Shown: in pieces, positions 36,515-46,042 of the stretch
Layout of the letters: every line of letters starts with the position of its first letter
Position numbering within the stretch: position 1 is the stretch's first letter
From: Ornithinibacillus halotolerans
Lineage (GTDB): Bacteria; Bacillota; Bacilli; Bacillales; Amphibacillaceae
Assembly: GCF_014637405.1 (NCBI RefSeq)
Contig: NZ_BMEY01000009.1
Location: 1 to 64,000 of the forward strand
Length of the DNA: 64,000 nucleotides
Direction of reading: 5' to 3'
Notes under the pieces: generated by a model
The model's database searches: none
What the model was told of the DNA's origin: nothing
Seen by the model: only the letters and a program-made list of their open reading frames with translations
Made by a program: the position numbers and the translations under genes

Positions 36515-36545
36515 AGAAAAAGAGAGGATCCCCTCTCTTTTTCTA
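36515..36545. terminator. Bidirectional intrinsic terminator
   Basis: AGAAAAAGAGAGG and CCTCTCTTTTTCT around a short ATCC loop. Confidence 0.85.
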
Positions 36546-37238
36546 TTAGCTTTTATTTATTTGTTCGCGGAAGACTTGAAGTGCTTTGTTTTCATTGAGA
36601 TTATGAAGTACTTCTTCTGTTAACTTTCCTTCTCCCTCTTCAATAATATACACTTCAACTTCACGTTTTCCCCACTGACTGTAGACATCCTCGACGGTAT
36701 GGAAATATAAATCTATTTTATTTCCATTTATTGCGCTACCCTTGTCTGCAACAACTCCAAAACCGTAATCTGGTATCCACATAATCGTACCTATTGGATA
36801 AACATTTAAATCTGCCGCTATTGTAGAATATAAGTCCCGCTTTACTTTTACACCTGAGTATGTGATTCCAAATTGTGGATGATCAGGTGTTTTACCCGTT
36901 GATTCAACACCTGCTGTATAACCTGTTGCTACCACTTTTTTCTTAGGGTAGTTATCAATGTTTATCGCTTCTTCCACTGTTTTTGGTCCTTCAATTTGAA
37001 GACTAGAAATATATCGTTCACCAGGACTAAGATACATAAACCCTTTTTCCTCTAAAGCTATCTTTCTATGTTCCGCTTCTTTGGCAAAGTATACATTTCC
37101 ATTTACCGCATGATCTTGTTTTAACATTATTTCTATATCAGCATACGTAACATTAGAAATACTGGACACTGTTATCCAAAATGCCAATAGAAACAACGTT
37201 GTCATGCTTGTTCTTCTTACTATTTTATTGATTTTCAA
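36546..37238 (-). CDS. yuiC: 3D-domain protein YuiC
   Basis: An exported or anchored protein with one N-terminal membrane segment ([16 protein letters not shown]) and a C-terminal 3D domain: VVATGYTAG near 110, the Asp in [29 protein letters not shown]. YuiC has been described as a stationary-phase-survival muralytic enzyme of the RpfB/MltA type. I place the start at the TTG at 37238, 6 nt after GAGAGGTG, giving 230 residues; ATGs at 37271 and 37265/37262 extend the frame but have a poor binding site. Confidence 0.85.
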   Translation of the reverse strand: MKINKIVRRTSMTTLFLLAFWITVSSISNVTYADIEIMLKQDHAVNGNVYFAKEAEHRKIALEEKGFMYLSPGERYISSLQIEGPKTVEEAINIDNYPKKKVVATGYTAGVESTGKTPDHPQFGITYSGVKVKRDLYSTIAADLNVYPIGTIMWIPDYGFGVVADKGSAINGNKIDLYFHTVEDVYSQWGKREVEVYIIEEGEGKLTEEVLHNLNENKALQVFREQINKS

Positions 37239-37325
37239 TAATAACACCTCTCTGGATGTCATCATTTCCAATCTAGTAAGATTTTATTCATAAAAAGTAG
37301 AAAACTAATGTTATGGTAAATATAG

Positions 37326-37637
37326 TTAAAACATTTGATAACCATTTTTTCTTAGCATTTTAATAACAATACCAGATACGATTGTACCTAAAAATCCCGA
37401 AGATAAAATAACAATATCCCAGGTATTAATTGACATTAATTCTGAAAATGCCTTTGAGAAAGATTCCCCTGGTGAAGAAAAATAATTTCCAAGTGATATC
37501 TTATCTACAATAAGAAGAACAATAAAAGGATAAATAAATGCCATTAACCAAGTTCTTCTAAGTAACATATTTAATATAAAAGCAATACCAAAGAAAATAA
37601 CAAAAAACAAAATGACAGAAACGATTAATTGTATCAA
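37326..37637 (-). CDS. yuiB: YuiB-like membrane protein
   Basis: 103 residues with three hydrophobic segments (about 5-27, 29-46, 72-95), very similar to B. subtilis YuiB including FLLNMLLRRTWLMA-type core and the terminal GYQMF. Function unknown. It lies between yuiC and yumB as in B. subtilis. Confidence 0.88.
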   Translation of the reverse strand: MIQLIVSVILFFVIFFGIAFILNMLLRRTWLMAFIYPFIVLLIVDKISLGNYFSSPGESFSKAFSELMSINTWDIVILSSGFLGTIVSGIVIKMLRKNGYQMF

Positions 37638-37694
37638 TTTAAAATTCTCCTTCTATCTCACATCTAACTTCCATACTAATTCTATAAGCATTTC

Positions 37695-37730
37695 ATAAAA
37701 AAAGCAAAGACGAGATATCGTCTTTGCTTT
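37695..37730 (-). terminator. Intrinsic terminator of yumB
   Basis: AAAGCAAAGACGA and TCGTCTTTGCTTT perfect arms, T run on the minus strand. Confidence 0.9.
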
Positions 37731-37748
37731 CAATTGACCAGTTATTGT

Positions 37749-38963
37749 TTAATAAAAGAAATTAAATTTACCTTTTTTAAGAAGTAAGCCTACCCCACCA
37801 AGTTTTAATAAGTAACGATTGTCACTCATTTTCTTCATGAATGTAGCTTTCCATCCAAATAATTTCTTATCTCCAAATACAACACCCATAGCATCATTGT
37901 GTCCAAGTGACGCAAGAGTTCCTAGTGGCTTGTACTCAAAGCCAGCTAAATTACCGTTACCTTTAACAAGAGCAGCTACATTATGTGAAACTGTATCTGA
38001 TTGTTGGATAGCAATTTGTGCTGTTGGTGGGAAAGGACGACCACTTTCTTCGTTCATAATTAGAGCACAATCTCCGATTACAAATACATTATCATATTCA
38101 GGTGAACGCATATCCGGACGAACTTGAATCTTACCACGATTATGTTCAAATCCAGAGTCAGCTACGATTGAATTTGCTTTAACTCCTGCAGCCCATACTG
38201 TAGTTAATGTAGGGATTTCATTAAGTTTTCCATCTTTTTCATAAACAACAGCATCAGGTTTTGCTTCTTTTAATAGTGCACCTGTTACGAATTCTACACC
38301 ACGTGCTTCAAGTGAATTCATAGCATATTCAACTAATTCTGGGTCGAAACCTGGAAGTACAGTTGGTGCACCTTCAATATTGATAATTCTCACTTGTGAC
38401 TTATCAATATCATATTCTTCACAAAGTTCTGGAACTCTATTTGCAAGTTCTCCCACAAACTCAATACCAGTAAAGCCACCGCCTCCAACAACGATATTTA
38501 AACGTGCAGGATTTTGGTCTTTATGATATTCTGCAAAATTATAATCTAAGTGCTCTCTAATTAGACGAGAAGTATTAATATCGTTAATCATGAAAGCGTT
38601 TTCTTCTAATCCCGGAATTCCAAAAGTTGCTGATTCGAAACCAAGACCAATTACAAGATAGTCATAGTCTAATTCTCCATTTGTAAGAATTACTTTATTT
38701 TCTTTTGGTTTAATCTCAACAACTGCATCTTTTACAAAATTAACTTTATGCTCATTGATTACATCTTTAATAGAAATTCGAGCTTGATCTTGATGAACTG
38801 TCCCAGCTGATACTTCATGTAGCCAAGTTGTTTGGTAATGATAGTCATTCTTGTTAACTAAAGTGATGTTTGCATCACCTGCATTTAGTAACTTCTGTAA
38901 CTTTACAGTAGTCATAATTCCACCGTAACCAGCACCTAAAACGACGATATTAGGCTTCTTCAC
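37749..38963 (-). CDS. yumB: Type II NADH dehydrogenase (YumB-like)
   Basis: A membrane-peripheral FAD enzyme that passes electrons from NADH to menaquinone without proton pumping. The N-terminal FAD site is IVVLGAGYGGIMT, the NADH site VVGGGGFTGIEFVGELA, and the quinone-side segment is PPTAQIAIQQ. I choose the GTG at 38963 (VKKPNIVVLGAGY), which matches the family's N-terminus, giving about 404 residues; upstream in-frame sequence to 39011 lacks family similarity. Two Rex-like sites lie upstream. Product and menaquinone genes of this window act in one respiratory chain. Confidence 0.93.
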   Translation of the reverse strand: MKKPNIVVLGAGYGGIMTTVKLQKLLNAGDANITLVNKNDYHYQTTWLHEVSAGTVHQDQARISIKDVINEHKVNFVKDAVVEIKPKENKVILTNGELDYDYLVIGLGFESATFGIPGLEENAFMINDINTSRLIREHLDYNFAEYHKDQNPARLNIVVGGGGFTGIEFVGELANRVPELCEEYDIDKSQVRIINIEGAPTVLPGFDPELVEYAMNSLEARGVEFVTGALLKEAKPDAVVYEKDGKLNEIPTLTTVWAAGVKANSIVADSGFEHNRGKIQVRPDMRSPEYDNVFVIGDCALIMNEESGRPFPPTAQIAIQQSDTVSHNVAALVKGNGNLAGFEYKPLGTLASLGHNDAMGVVFGDKKLFGWKATFMKKMSDNRYLLKLGGVGLLLKKGKFNFFY

Positions 38964-39002
38964 TTTATCATCACATCCATTTATTATTATTCTATTACAC
39001 GC

Positions 39003-39071
39003 ATGTGACATTTTTCACGTATAAAAATAAAAGAAAAGATTAATACAAATATAATTAATGTGAATGTCACA
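39003..39071. promoter_or_regulatory. Two Rex-like dyads between yumB and yumC
   Basis: ATGTGACATTTTTCACGT (39003-39020) keeps the TGTGA-N6-TCAC core of the Rex site TTGTGAANNNNTTCACAA (10 of 14 fixed bases); TGTGAATGTCACA (39059-39071) is a shorter dyad. Rex senses NADH/NAD+, which would suit an NADH dehydrogenase. Otherwise the 270-bp gap holds only the two divergent promoters. Confidence 0.35.
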
Positions 39072-39233
39072 CAATCGTAATATATTGTCCAATCTATATG
39101 ATAGACCTTTTAAAGCTATTTTTCAAGCATTAAAATATAGATTCTTTTATTCATAGAAGACAGGACTGATGAATTTCATGAAGTAACAAATTATGGTACG
39201 ATGTTAATGGTGTTTTAATGAGGAGGTAATTCA

Positions 39234-40223
39234 ATGACAAATAAAGTATTCGATATAACAATAATAGGAGCAGGTCCTGCTGGATTATTTACTGCTTTTT
39301 ATGGTGGTATGCGCCAAGCAAGTGTAAAGATTATTGAAAGTTTACCACATACTGGTGGTCAACTAACAGCCCTTTATCCAGAGAAATACATATATGATAT
39401 TGCTGGATTTCCTAAGGTAAGAGCCCAAGAATTGGTAGATAACCTAGAAGAACAAGTAAAAATGTTTGATCCAACAATCGTATTAGGACAGTCAATTGAA
39501 ACTGTAGAAAGATTAGAAGACCAGTCATTTAAATTAACTTCAAATACCGGTGAAGAACATTATACAAAAACAATGATAATTACTGCAGGAAACGGTGCCT
39601 TTCAACCTCGCCGTTTAAATATCGGCCAATCCGAGGATTTTGAAGGTATTAATTTACATTACTATATTACAGATATGAATCAATTTAAAGGTAGAAAAAT
39701 CGCTATTTTAGGTGGCGGAGATTCAGCTGTTGATTGGGCTTTAATGCTTGAGCCAATTGCTGAAAAAGTATCTCTAATCCATCGCCGAAATGAATTTCGA
39801 GCTCATGAACATAGTGTCGAGCGATTAATGAATTCTAAAGTAGACGTGATTACACCTTTTGCAGCTAGTGATATTGTTGCTTCAAATAAAATTGAAAAAA
39901 TTCTATTAGAAGAAGTAAAAGGTGACCAAACAATGGAATTAGAAGTAGATGATGTTATCTGTAACTATGGATTTATCTCTACTTTAGGACCAATAAAAAA
40001 TTGGGGACTTGACATAGAAAGAAATAGTATTGTTGTTAATACAAAAATGGAGACGAATATTCCAGGAATCTATGCTGCCGGTGATATTTGTACGTATCCT
40101 GGGAAAGTCAAATTGATTGCAACTGGTTTTGGAGAAGGACCTACAGCCGTTAATAATGCAAAACAATATATTGATCCAAAAGCTAGAGTACAGCCGAAAC
40201 ATTCAACAAGTATGTTTGAATAG
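39234..40223 (+). CDS. yumC: Ferredoxin-NADP+ reductase, thioredoxin-reductase type
   Basis: A 329-residue flavoprotein: FAD motif [13 protein letters not shown] at about 10-22, NADPH motif [13 protein letters not shown] near 160, and the C-terminal FAD motif [14 protein letters not shown]. It lacks the redox CxxC of thioredoxin reductase, as expected for YumC-type FNR. It reduces ferredoxin or flavodoxin with NADPH. AGGAGG precedes the ATG. Confidence 0.95.
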   Translation: MTNKVFDITIIGAGPAGLFTAFYGGMRQASVKIIESLPHTGGQLTALYPEKYIYDIAGFPKVRAQELVDNLEEQVKMFDPTIVLGQSIETVERLEDQSFKLTSNTGEEHYTKTMIITAGNGAFQPRRLNIGQSEDFEGINLHYYITDMNQFKGRKIAILGGGDSAVDWALMLEPIAEKVSLIHRRNEFRAHEHSVERLMNSKVDVITPFAASDIVASNKIEKILLEEVKGDQTMELEVDDVICNYGFISTLGPIKNWGLDIERNSIVVNTKMETNIPGIYAAGDICTYPGKVKLIATGFGEGPTAVNNAKQYIDPKARVQPKHSTSMFE

Positions 40224-40231
40224 AAGACTAT

Positions 40232-40269
40232 AAAAAAGCATGAAAAGGATTAACCTTTTCATGCTTTTA
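40232..40269. terminator. Bidirectional intrinsic terminator
   Basis: AAAAGCATGAAAAGG and CCTTTTCATGCTTTT arms between convergent yumC and erpA. Confidence 0.9.
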
Positions 40270-40629
40270 TTAACATTTTTCTGGTGCTCCGACCGTTTCT
40301 TTTGTACGGAATGAAGATCCACAGCCACAGGAAAGTATTGCATTTGGGTTGTCAATTGTAAAGCCGCCACCCATTAAGTTCTGTTTAAAATCTATTGTAG
40401 TCCCCTGAATTACTGGAATGTCTGGCTTATGAATAACAACTGGTATGCCATTGATAACTTCCACAAGGTCCAATTCTTCATTTAATTCTTCGTCAAACCC
40501 AATGGAATAAGATAGACCACTACAACCGCCACCTTTTACCCCAAAGCGTAGACGAATATTTTTTGTCTCTTCTGCTTTCATCATTTCTTTTATTTGTAGA
40601 CTTGCATTTTCAGTTAATGTTAAAACCAT
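40270..40629 (-). CDS. erpA: A-type iron-sulfur carrier (YutM/ErpA/SufA family)
   Basis: A 119-residue HesB/IscA-fold carrier. The three cluster-binding cysteines are in place: Cys36 (GGGCSGLSY) and Cys101/Cys103 (LSCGCGSSF). It hands Fe-S clusters from scaffolds to client enzymes; partners here would be SufU/SufBCD (56-62 kb) and YutI. GGAGGTG precedes the ATG. Separate transcription unit from dapF (76 bp). Confidence 0.93.
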   Translation of the reverse strand: MVLTLTENASLQIKEMMKAEETKNIRLRFGVKGGGCSGLSYSIGFDEELNEELDLVEVINGIPVVIHKPDIPVIQGTTIDFKQNLMGGGFTIDNPNAILSCGCGSSFRTKETVGAPEKC

Positions 40630-40705
40630 TGTAACACCTCCTATAAATGGTTATTAATAGTATACATGATTCAAACCACTAATCCAAGATTGCACTACCT
40701 ATACA

Positions 40706-41569
40706 TTAATTATGATAATAAAATGAACCTGTAGCAATTGTTTTAGCTTCTCCGGTCATCCACACATGACCATTTTCATCCCATTTGATGAACAAATCTC
40801 CACCTTGTAAATGAATAGTAATTTGTTGGTTTTTCGGGATATATTTACTTAGAGTTGCAGCAACAACTGCCGCACAAGCTCCAGTACCACATGCTTGTGT
40901 TACTCCTGAACCACGTTCCCAAACTCGGAAGTTAATCTCTTTCTCATTCATTATTTCGATAAATTCTACATTCACTCGTTCTGGAAATCTTGGATCTTTT
41001 TCTATTTTTTCACCTAATTCGTACAGTGGTGCTTGAGTAATATCTTCCACAAAGAATACTGCATGTGGATTACCCATCGATACTCCCGTAACATATAGCA
41101 TATTATTTTCAATTGGGAAAGGTTCTTGAACAACTTGTTCAGAATCAAGTCCGAGCATTGGTATTAGAGAACGTCTTAAAGTTGGTTTACCCATATCGAT
41201 TGTGACCTCATCCACTTTTCCATCATTTACTAATACTTCTGCTTCAACAATTCTTGATTTTGTTTCGATAAGAAAATGTGTTTTTTGTACGATTCCAGAT
41301 TCATATGCGTACTTAGCCGTACATCGAAGGCCATTCCCACAATTTTTTCCTTCTGAACCATCTTTATTGAAAATGCGCATCCCAACATCAGCTTTATTAG
41401 TTGGATGAATTAATATCATTCCATCTGAACCTATACCAATATTGGGATCCGACACTTTCATAGCAACTTCAGATAAGAGTTTTTCCTCTAATGTATATCT
41501 AAATAAGTCAATATAAATGTAATTATTACCTAGCCCGTGCATCTTAATAAAAGGTATCTCTAAACTCAT
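40706..41569 (-). CDS. dapF: Diaminopimelate epimerase
   Basis: Interconverts LL- and meso-diaminopimelate for peptidoglycan and lysine synthesis. 287 residues; the two catalytic cysteines are Cys77 in NCGNGLRC and about Cys227 in ACGTGACAA. The start overlaps the end of yuzD by 4 bp, implying coupled translation. Confidence 0.97.
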   Translation of the reverse strand: MSLEIPFIKMHGLGNNYIYIDLFRYTLEEKLLSEVAMKVSDPNIGIGSDGMILIHPTNKADVGMRIFNKDGSEGKNCGNGLRCTAKYAYESGIVQKTHFLIETKSRIVEAEVLVNDGKVDEVTIDMGKPTLRRSLIPMLGLDSEQVVQEPFPIENNMLYVTGVSMGNPHAVFFVEDITQAPLYELGEKIEKDPRFPERVNVEFIEIMNEKEINFRVWERGSGVTQACGTGACAAVVAATLSKYIPKNQQITIHLQGGDLFIKWDENGHVWMTGEAKTIATGSFYYHN

Positions 41570-41904
41570 TTTAATTCTCCGATTAATTTGACATCCTGTT
41601 GGTCTAAAGCATTATAAATTGTTTTTAATCTTGGTATTCCTTCTGCCACCAGTTCATCATTTACAAAGATAATCGGATAAAATAAATCTTCTTCAAAAAT
41701 TCTCTCCACAAATGCTTGATGCTTTTCTTCTGATTGTGGAATATTTATATCGATATATTTATAATTTATCCTGTCTACTTCATATTTCCTTGCTATTGCA
41801 GCTTGCAACCATTCATACGTATCTCTTGAGCCTGGTGCACCAACACAACTAGCACAAATTTGCTCTGCCCCGTAAACCGTTATTAATACCTCTTTATTGT
41901 TCAA
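41566..41904 (-). CDS. yuzD: YuzD/DUF1462 thioredoxin-fold-like protein
   Basis: 112 residues with an N-terminal CASC motif in VYGAEQICASCVGAPGS that resembles a redox CxxC. This is the YuzD family of bacilli; no biochemical role is known to me. Located beside yutI (Fe-S) and dapF as in B. subtilis. AGGGG lies upstream. Confidence 0.88.
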   Translation of the reverse strand: MNNKEVLITVYGAEQICASCVGAPGSRDTYEWLQAAIARKYEVDRINYKYIDINIPQSEEKHQAFVERIFEEDLFYPIIFVNDELVAEGIPRLKTIYNALDQQDVKLIGELK

Positions 41905-42067
41905 TCCCCTTTCTCCCCTTTCTTTTTTAATTATTTAGTTTCTTTTATTTTACAAAATCTTTATATAAAGATAAAATAATAGTTACCAATGTAGGCGGTT
42001 TTAAATTTGGAATAGATTTTTTTATGAAGCATCTATATAATAAAGTTAGGAAAGGAGAAGATGGATA

Positions 42068-42292
42068 ATGCGTGAACAAGTTCAGGAAGTATTAAATAAA
42101 TTACGTCCATTCTTACTACGTGACGGTGGGGATGTTGAATTAGTTGATGTTGATGATGATGGCATTGTACTTCTTCGTCTCATGGGTGCATGTGGTAACT
42201 GCCCAAGCTCAACAATTACATTAAAAGCAGGTATTGAACGTGCCTTAATGGCAGAAGTACCAGGTGTAAAAGAAATCGAACAAGTTTTTTAA
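42068..42292 (+). CDS. yutI: NifU C-terminal-domain Fe-S protein (YutI)
   Basis: A 74-residue Nfu-type protein consisting only of the NifU C-terminal domain, with the cluster-binding pair Cys42 and Cys45 in GACGNCPSS. Carries or delivers [4Fe-4S] clusters. AAAGGAG lies upstream of the ATG. Divergent from yuzD. Confidence 0.94.
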   Translation: MREQVQEVLNKLRPFLLRDGGDVELVDVDDDGIVLLRLMGACGNCPSSTITLKAGIERALMAEVPGVKEIEQVF

Positions 42293-42302
42293 TAAATCTT
42301 TT

Positions 42303-42336
42303 AAGCAGCCAACAGAGAATGTTGACTGCTTTTTTA
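42303..42336 (+). terminator. Intrinsic terminator of yutI
   Basis: AAGCAGCCAACA and TGTTGACTGCTT arms followed by Ts. Confidence 0.8.
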
Positions 42337-42343
42337 TTGCTTC

Positions 42344-43327
42344 CTAATCCAGCCATTTAATAATGGGAAAATCATACCGTTTATAATCCACATCTAATAA
42401 ATCAAATAACTCACTCAATCTGTTCTCATACCTATTTTGAATCTTTAATAGTTGTTTCAAATCTTGATAATATTCATCTACATTTTCCCCATTAAATCCT
42501 TTCTCGATAAAATCAAATAGATGAATTGGGTAGACTAGACGGGCATACAACAATCTCCAACTAAACACAGATAACGGTCGTAGTTCCTGATAGTCAATTA
42601 AGAACTGTTTCATTTCATTTATTGGAACAGAATCTAATAACAAATGATGTCTTATATATTCTGCCAAATCTCTAGAGGGATGATCATATACTAACTTATC
42701 TGTCCAAATAATAGGTTGTAGTAAATCATTCGTATACCTGTGAAATGTAAATACACCTTGATCACTTTTATGAAATCGTTTTTCCGTTTCACTTTCTTGA
42801 ATATATTGAATTGCATTTTCACTAATGCCAATAATATAGGGAAACATATCCACTAGAAGACGATAATATTTATTTGAACTTGATTTGCCTTCCATTTCTA
42901 ATTGAATTTTCTGTTCATAGGCTGTTATTTTTTTTATCCATAATTCTTTCCATTGTCCATAACTAGAAATTTCTGTCGGTTCATATTGATATTCTGCGCT
43001 TTTATTATGAAATTCTGCCATTCTTTGTCCGTGTGTTAAGGTTGAACTATCTTGAATCTTCTCTACTTTTAGCACGAGATAATGTTGATTATCTTTTTCA
43101 ACAAACCATTTATTCCCCATCGTCGGTATGGGAATAGCCGTATGTTTATAACCAATTTCGGTAAGATAATAAGCAAGTGCAGCTTGTTCTAAGAGAATCA
43201 TTTCCTTGTTAGTAGCAGAAATGATAAAATAATAATTATACTTATCGTGAAAACCATCTCTTCCATTTATTCTTACTTGTTCCGTCACATGAATATTATA
43301 ATTTACTAATAATAATTCTCTCATCAT
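42344..43327 (-). CDS. yutH: Spore coat-associated protein YutH (CotS kinase-like family)
   Basis: About 327 residues from the ATG at 43327 (GGGAGGG 4-5 nt upstream). The fold resembles CotS/APH-type kinases (LEQAALAYYLTEIGYKH and a THGQRMAEFHNKS helix), but the catalytic HxD loop is not evident: FTFHRYTNDLL occupies its place, so it is probably not an active kinase. YutH is a sporulation protein of the spore coat in B. subtilis. Divergent from yutG. Confidence 0.87.
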   Translation of the reverse strand: MMRELLLVNYNIHVTEQVRINGRDGFHDKYNYYFIISATNKEMILLEQAALAYYLTEIGYKHTAIPIPTMGNKWFVEKDNQHYLVLKVEKIQDSSTLTHGQRMAEFHNKSAEYQYEPTEISSYGQWKELWIKKITAYEQKIQLEMEGKSSSNKYYRLLVDMFPYIIGISENAIQYIQESETEKRFHKSDQGVFTFHRYTNDLLQPIIWTDKLVYDHPSRDLAEYIRHHLLLDSVPINEMKQFLIDYQELRPLSVFSWRLLYARLVYPIHLFDFIEKGFNGENVDEYYQDLKQLLKIQNRYENRLSELFDLLDVDYKRYDFPIIKWLD

Positions 43328-43408
43328 ATTTCCCTCCCAGACACCCTTACTATTAAATGTATGAGAAATTAAACTAATTTTAACCATGAAAAGGAGAAAG
43401 TGATAAAC

Positions 43409-43909
43409 ATGGATAAAAAAATTAAAAATGAAGTATTAAATCAAAAGGCAAGAGAACTATTAGAAGAGAGAGGAGTTACATTACAAGATATTGCAGAATT
43501 AGTTTATTATTTACAGTCAAAGTATCATGATAACTTGAGTATGGATGATTGTCTTTATAATGTTGATCGCGTTCTAGAGAAACGTGAAGTACAAAATGCT
43601 ATATTGACAGGTATACAGCTCGATAAGCTTGCAGAGAAGAATATGCTAGAAGAGCCTTTACAGACGACCATTGCCATCGATGAAGGGTTATATGGGGTTG
43701 ATGAGATTATTGCTTTCTCTATTGTTAATGTGTATGGCTCCATTGGGTTTACAAATTATGGGTATATCGATAAACAAAAGCCTGGCATATTAAAACGTTT
43801 GAATGATAAGTCAACTGGCCAGTGTCATACATTTTTGGATGATATTGTTGGAGCTATTGCAGCAGCTGCTTCTAGTAGATTGGCACATGCTGCACAAGAT
43901 GCTGAGTAA
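43409..43909 (+). CDS. yutG: Phosphatidylglycerophosphatase-A-like protein YutG
   Basis: 166 residues with the PgpA-fold features of YutG: GVTLQDIAELVYYLQSKY, DEGLYGVDEIIAFSI, GSIGFTNYGYIDK and a C-terminal DDIVGAIAAAASSRL. It is more hydrophilic than the classical membrane PgpA, so the phosphatase activity is uncertain. I prefer the ATG at 43409; a GTG at 43400 is 3 nt from GGAG. Confidence 0.85.
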   Translation: MDKKIKNEVLNQKARELLEERGVTLQDIAELVYYLQSKYHDNLSMDDCLYNVDRVLEKREVQNAILTGIQLDKLAEKNMLEEPLQTTIAIDEGLYGVDEIIAFSIVNVYGSIGFTNYGYIDKQKPGILKRLNDKSTGQCHTFLDDIVGAIAAAASSRLAHAAQDAE

Positions 43910-43920
43910 TGTAGTATTAA

Positions 43921-43962
43921 AAAAGGGTTTGACTCGTCGAAGGTAAGAGTCAAACCCAATAT
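43921..43962. terminator. Bidirectional intrinsic terminator
   Basis: GGGTTTGACTC and GAGTCAAACCC perfect arms with A/T runs, between yutG and yutF. Confidence 0.85.
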
Positions 43963-43967
43963 TATTA

Positions 43968-44738
43968 TTACAACCATTCACTCAAATCTCTTACGTAATA
44001 CGTTGGCTTTATTGGTAACGAATCATAATCCTTAAAAGGAGTCACTCCTGTAAATACCATTAATGTATCCATTCCAGAACTTATTCCAGCACGAATATCT
44101 GTATTGTAGTTATCCCCAACTAAGATTGTTTCCTCTTTGGTTGTTCCTAGTTCATGTAATGCTTGGTCCACAATAATGGTTTCAGGTTTTCCTATGAATT
44201 GAGGTTTCACCCCAGTACTTACTGAAATAACGGTTGTTAAAGCTCCATTTCCAGGTAGTAAACCCCGTTCTGTTGGTAATGCATGATCACTATTAGTAGA
44301 AATAAAAGAAGCTCCATTTCGCACTGCTAAACATGCACAAGCTAATTTCTCATAATTGATGTAACGATCGATTCCGACAACAACTGTATTACTTACAAGA
44401 TGGTCATCTGCCACTTTGACATTTTCTTTTTGTAAAGCATCAAATAACCCTTCTTCACCTATAACATAGCAAATCGCATTTGGATTTGTTTGCTTGATAT
44501 ATTTTGCGGTTGCCATACTACTTGTAAATACATTTTTAGCACTTGCTTCAATTCCTAAATGATTGAGCTTTTCTGCAACTTGGGTGCTTGTTCTTGAAGA
44601 ATTGTTTGTTAAAAATAAGTATGGAATGTCTTTTTCAACTAAAGATTGAATGAATTGTGGTGCTTGGTCAATGACCTCATTTCCCTTATACATCGTCCCG
44701 TCTAAATCAATAAGGTATCCTTTATAGCCCCTAAACAT
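43968..44738 (-). CDS. yutF: HAD-family sugar-phosphatase-like hydrolase YutF
   Basis: A 256-residue NagD-type HAD phosphatase. Motif I DLDGTMYKG (about 12-20), motif II LTNNSS, the lysine in FIGKPE and motif III VGDNYNTDIRAG are intact. The substrate is unknown; relatives act on phenyl or sugar phosphates. yutE is 9 bp upstream on the same strand, so they form an operon. Confidence 0.92.
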   Translation of the reverse strand: MFRGYKGYLIDLDGTMYKGNEVIDQAPQFIQSLVEKDIPYLFLTNNSSRTSTQVAEKLNHLGIEASAKNVFTSSMATAKYIKQTNPNAICYVIGEEGLFDALQKENVKVADDHLVSNTVVVGIDRYINYEKLACACLAVRNGASFISTNSDHALPTERGLLPGNGALTTVISVSTGVKPQFIGKPETIIVDQALHELGTTKEETILVGDNYNTDIRAGISSGMDTLMVFTGVTPFKDYDSLPIKPTYYVRDLSEWL

Positions 44739-44747
44739 GTAACATCA

Positions 44748-45185
44748 CTACTCCTTCGTGAATGCGTTAGCTACACCAATTTCCTTTGTTAAATAGTCAC
44801 GAATACGAGTGGTAAAATGATTTAACATTTCATAATTGTCGTCTAATACTGTCTGAATATGGTCATGATTAACATGTAAATAATCTTTAACTAACATTTT
44901 TCTTAAGTCGATAACTGCTTTATAGCCACTACTTTCTTCACTCGGAATTACTTTTTCATCCTCTAAAATATCAATAATATCTTCATAACTTCCTGGATCT
45001 CGCATAATAAATCCATCAATCATCATATTGCCAATATCGATAATGGATTCAACTAAAAGCTGTGATAGCCTTTCCAAAGCAAACTTTTCTAAATTTGTTT
45101 CGACATGAATTTCTTTATACTCTTGTAAGAGCTCTTCAATAAATTGTAATGTTTCTTCTACTTTTTTTCTGTCTACAAAATACAT
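44748..45185 (-). CDS. yutE: Orphan HepT-like DUF86 protein YutE
   Basis: A 145-residue all-helical protein of the DUF86/HepT family. HepT toxins carry RX4HXY; here the equivalent segment is RKMLVKDY (Arg95 to Tyr102), with Lys100 where the catalytic His should be. No MntA-type nucleotidyltransferase antitoxin gene adjoins. B. subtilis YutE appears similarly changed, so this is likely a domesticated branch and not an active toxin. Co-transcribed with yutF. Confidence 0.87.
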   Translation of the reverse strand: MYFVDRKKVEETLQFIEELLQEYKEIHVETNLEKFALERLSQLLVESIIDIGNMMIDGFIMRDPGSYEDIIDILEDEKVIPSEESSGYKAVIDLRKMLVKDYLHVNHDHIQTVLDDNYEMLNHFTTRIRDYLTKEIGVANAFTKE

Positions 45186-45336
45186 TTATGATACCTCCAA
45201 CATTCATATACAATTCCATCATAGCATAAAAAAATTAAACTAATAAATGATTGTCCTCGAGTAGAGAGTAGGTAAGTAATGGATAATTATTCGATCGATT
45301 ATTTGGAAAGGCTATTAGAAAGAAAGGATGATTCAA

Positions 45337-45600
45337 TTGGGTAAAAAGGACAAGGAGAAATTTTCTAATTTTTCAAACGTTGAATACCAAAATAATTATT
45401 TAATTCCGGAAGAGTTTCCAGAAGGACCTTTTGGATCAAGCATAAATAAGGAACAAGCAGTGGAAGGTAAATCAACACCATGGAAAGAAGGACAACGAAG
45501 AGAAAGTGCATTTGTCTTTCCTGATAAAAATCAACATGAGGATCTCCCCCGTCAAATTAAAGGAGCACACCCTCTTCATGATGATGTAGAAGAGGATTGA
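45337..45600 (+). CDS. Conserved hypothetical cytosolic protein, 87 residues
   Basis: Highly charged, probably poorly structured, no signal peptide. Notable segments: YLIPEEFPEGPFGSS, TPWKEGQRRESAFVFPD and a C-terminal DDVEED. I choose the TTG at 45337, 9 nt after AAAGG; the ATG at 45328 directly abuts that site. The type is common in bacilli as 'cytosolic protein'; function unknown. Confidence 0.75.
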   Translation: MGKKDKEKFSNFSNVEYQNNYLIPEEFPEGPFGSSINKEQAVEGKSTPWKEGQRRESAFVFPDKNQHEDLPRQIKGAHPLHDDVEED

Positions 45601-45637
45601 TTAAACTATTTAGGGGGACATCCCCCCTATTTCCAAC

Positions 45638-45910
45638 TCAATCTTTCTTTTGCAAAACAAAATAAGCACAGCCGAAATTACAATACTCAAATAAATAGTC
45701 ATCTAATGCACTAATTTTGGTATCTTCGGATGCTTTCGAATTATGATCATGATAAAAGCCTTTAAGTCGTAATTGCTCATAACCCCAGTCACCAACTATG
45801 TAATCATATTTCTTTAGAATATCTGAGTAACGTTCCTCTAACGCCTTTTGTTGGAATCCGTCCTTTACATTTTCAATCAACTCATAATTTTTGCCAAATA
45901 ATTCAATCAC
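45638..45910 (-). CDS. yutD: YutD/DUF1027 family protein
   Basis: About 90 residues, matching B. subtilis YutD in the core YDYIVGDWGYEQLRLKGF and the tail YCNFGCAYFVL with two cysteines spaced C-x3-C. The GTG at 45910 sits 8 nt from GAGGGG; a GTG at 45919 overlaps it. Possibly nucleic-acid associated; role unknown. Confidence 0.87.
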   Translation of the reverse strand: MIELFGKNYELIENVKDGFQQKALEERYSDILKKYDYIVGDWGYEQLRLKGFYHDHNSKASEDTKISALDDYLFEYCNFGCAYFVLQKKD

Positions 45911-46042
45911 AATTCTCACCCCTCATCTGTTGCCTTTAGTTTACCATACTTTTGATAAAATCAGCTATCTTCGTTTTTATTGCATGATTTTCATATTATA
46001 CAACAAACTAGTAGTATCTGATAGCGAATGAAGGAGGAAATT

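Noticed and set aside
44748-45185. HepT/MntA toxin-antitoxin pair
   Set aside because: No nucleotidyltransferase antitoxin gene adjoins, and the catalytic histidine is missing.
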